From: Methylotenera mobilis 13
GTDB lineage: Bacteria; Pseudomonadota; Gammaproteobacteria; Burkholderiales; Methylophilaceae
Length of the DNA: 64,000 bases
Assembly: GCF_000384255.1 (NCBI RefSeq)
Contig: NZ_KB913035.1
Coordinates: 62,001 to 126,000, forward strand
Direction of reading: 5' to 3'
Position 1 is the stretch's first letter, and each line of letters starts with the position of its first letter. The notes under the pieces are model-generated. The model ran no database searches. It worked only from the letters and a program-made list of their open reading frames with translations, and was not told the origin of the DNA. Shown piece after piece: positions 62,730 to 64,000 of this stretch. The translations under genes and the position numbers were made by a program.

Positions 62730-63107
62730 TTGAAAACGTTATTGATATTCGCATTTTTACTGGCTTTGTCCGGTTGTAGCAGCATTCCAAGTGGTGGTCG
62801 CGACAATTGGATAGGACATACCGAATCGGGAGAAGCTTCTTTCTACGCTGATAAATTTCAGAATCGAAAAACTGCTAGCGGAGAGCGGTATAACCATAGT
62901 TTAAAAACAGCGGCTCATAACAAAATCCCTTTCGGTTCAAGCGTAAAGGTAACGAACAAGAATAATGGCAAAAGCGTCGTTGTAAAAGTAAATGATCGTG
63001 GCCAATTCGCAAAAGGCCGAGTTATTGATCTTTCAAAATCTGCATTTATTAGTATTGGCAACCCATCTTCTGGTGTGATAAACGTTAGTATAGAAGTTGT
63101 TCAGTAG
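62730..63107 (+). CDS. short RlpA-like lipoprotein (double-psi beta-barrel)
   Basis: A 125-residue protein from the TTG at 62730, with GGAA eight bases before (TTG 62718 is an alternative). Lipoprotein signal LLIFAFLLALSGC-SS, then a double-psi beta-barrel of the RlpA type: GEASFYADKFQNRKTASGERY, AAHNKIPFGSSVKVTN, VNDRGQFAKGRVIDLSKSAF (abridged as VNDRGQF). It has no SPOR domain. RlpA proteins cleave naked glycan strands of peptidoglycan or bind them. Its position between the copper cluster and an IS element suggests it is accessory cargo. Confidence 0.88.
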   Translation: MKTLLIFAFLLALSGCSSIPSGGRDNWIGHTESGEASFYADKFQNRKTASGERYNHSLKTAAHNKIPFGSSVKVTNKNNGKSVVVKVNDRGQFAKGRVIDLSKSAFISIGNPSSGVINVSIEVVQ

Positions 63108-63133
63108 CACATGACGATTCCTTCATGCGTGAC

Positions 63134-63146
63134 GCCGCTTCGCGGC
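63134..63146. repeat. short GC-rich hairpin
   Basis: GCCGC and GCGGC pair across TTC just after the RlpA-like gene. No T run follows; weak terminator at best. Confidence 0.35.
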
Positions 63147-63234
63147 ACAGCTTAATTCAGACATTGAACGTCCGCTTTGGGCTGATCACAGTCGGTTAGC
63201 TTCTATAGTTGACCGTCAGCTTTGCGGTGTGAGT

Positions 63235-64000
63235 TCAACCGGTCGATGCAACACACGTTTTGAATCTTTCTGCTGGGGTCTCGTAATTTAATGTTTTACG
63301 AGGTCTGTCATTTAGCTGTCTAGCCACTGCACTTAGTTTAGCTTGTGAGTGTACCGATAAGTCAGTGCCTTTTGGAAAGTACTGCCTTAACAAGCGGTTT
63401 GTATTTTCATTACTGCCACGCTGCCATGGACTGTTTGGATCGCAAAAGTACACATCAATATTCGTCTCCACTTTAAACCGTCGATGATCTGCAAACTCCG
63501 TACCTCTATCCAGAGTTAATGATTTATATAACTCATTTGGGAGTTTCTTTGCTTGCTTAATTAAAGCAGATACAACGCTTTCGGATTTTCTGTCTTTAAT
63601 TTTAGCTAACATTACAAATCGTGAATGACGCTCAACCAATGTAACGATGTAGCTGTTTTTAGACCCTGCTATCAAGTCACCCTCCCAATGTCCTGGTATA
63701 GCACGATCCTCTATAGAGGCTGGACGTTCACTAATCGAAACTGTATCAGTAATTTGCCCAAGTCCATTTCCTTTTAAGCTCGAATGCTTGGACCTACGCA
63801 TAATACGTTTCGTCCTCAGGTATTGAATTAACTCCTTCTTCAATACACCGCGAGTCTGAACATACAAGCTACGATAGATGGTTTCATGTGACACTTGGTT
63901 ATGCTCTTCTGTAGGAAACTCTCTTTTCAACCAACCAGCAATCTGCTGCGGTGACCAGTTTAATTGTAGCTTACATGTGATGGCTTTTATTAAACCTTGA
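63235..64000 (-). mobile_element. IS30-family transposase, 5' part beyond window
   Basis: The minus-strand frame stays open from the stop near 63235 to the end of the window, so only the C-terminal two thirds are present. It has WSPQQIAGWLKREFP and SHETIYRSLY of the helix-turn-helix region, then the DDE core: D in GHWEGDLIAGSKN, D in LTLDRGTEF and E in SPWQRGSNENTNRLLRQYFP (the NENTN-x-LLRQYFPKG block is diagnostic of IS30). The visible frame has no break. The element's terminal repeat probably lies near 63215-63245 but cannot be defined from one end. Confidence 0.93.

Noticed and set aside
63108-63234. Possible integron attC site before the IS30 gene
   Set aside because: A short GC-rich hairpin is present but the paired core sites expected of attC are not visible and there is no integrase gene.
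1-64000. CRISPR array or prophage
   Set aside because: No regularly spaced identical repeats with unique spacers and no phage structural or integrase genes are seen.

Overview
This 64 kb window looks like chromosome from a betaproteobacterial methylotroph of the family Methylophilaceae (Methylotenera-like). That is an inference. It rests on moderately low G+C, a complete ETF/ETF-quinone oxidoreductase module, a long-form 6-phosphogluconate dehydrogenase, OxyR, an EXDD-type RelA, and a great excess of GGDEF/EAL signalling proteins. No rRNA, prophage or CRISPR array is visible. There is one tRNA gene, for proline (TGG).

Layout. 1-2.6 kb: the 3' part of a PAS-GGDEF diguanylate cyclase running into oxyR. 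2.8-8.1 kb: an electron-transfer divergon in which a LysR gene and ETF-quinone oxidoreductase face etfB-etfA-fpr across a palindromic AT-rich intergene. 8.1-22.6 kb: housekeeping and single genes, namely a DedA protein, gnd, a cache-HAMP-PAS-GGDEF-EAL protein, a lipoprotein, a Sua5-type tRNA modification enzyme, a cupin, a divergent alkB/alkA-like DNA repair pair, a deacetylase-like protein, an MFS exporter, a DUF4186 protein, an SdiA-regulated-like protein and NnrS.

22.7-38.2 kb is a cyclic-di-GMP signalling district. A minus-strand cluster encodes a protoglobin-PAS histidine kinase, a single-domain response regulator, REC-GGDEF-EAL, REC-PAS-GGDEF-EAL, a DUF3820 protein and a sensor-GGDEF-EAL protein. 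It is preceded by what I read as a cyclic-di-GMP-I (GEMM-I) riboswitch at 31179-31271, with its own promoter. This predicts that the cluster senses the messenger it makes and destroys. The divergent neighbour is a pseudokinase-HDOD-GAF protein. Further on are a UbiH-type hydroxylase, an isochorismatase-type hydrolase and a PAS-GGDEF-EAL protein.

38.5-49.2 kb: a 38-residue basic peptide gene, tRNA-Pro, relA without its usual C-terminal ACT domain, dodecin, small proteins, a phospholipase D-type lipoprotein, an HxlR-regulated oxidoreductase operon with clear palindromic operators, bestrophin and lrgAB. 49.3-52.2 kb is AT-rich and accessory. It holds a two-helix membrane protein with a zinc-ribbon tail, a small unknown protein, a CoiA-like putative nuclease, a structured non-coding stretch, three direct repeats and a conserved 57-residue protein.

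52.3-62.6 kb is a copper/silver resistance cluster on the minus strand: two Met/His-rich secreted proteins, CusF, CusC, CusB, CusA, a DUF2231 protein, CopZ and CopA. Its composition looks more G+C-rich than its surroundings. Beyond it lie a short RlpA-like lipoprotein and, at the window edge, a truncated-by-window IS30-family transposase, consistent with horizontal arrival of this end of the window.
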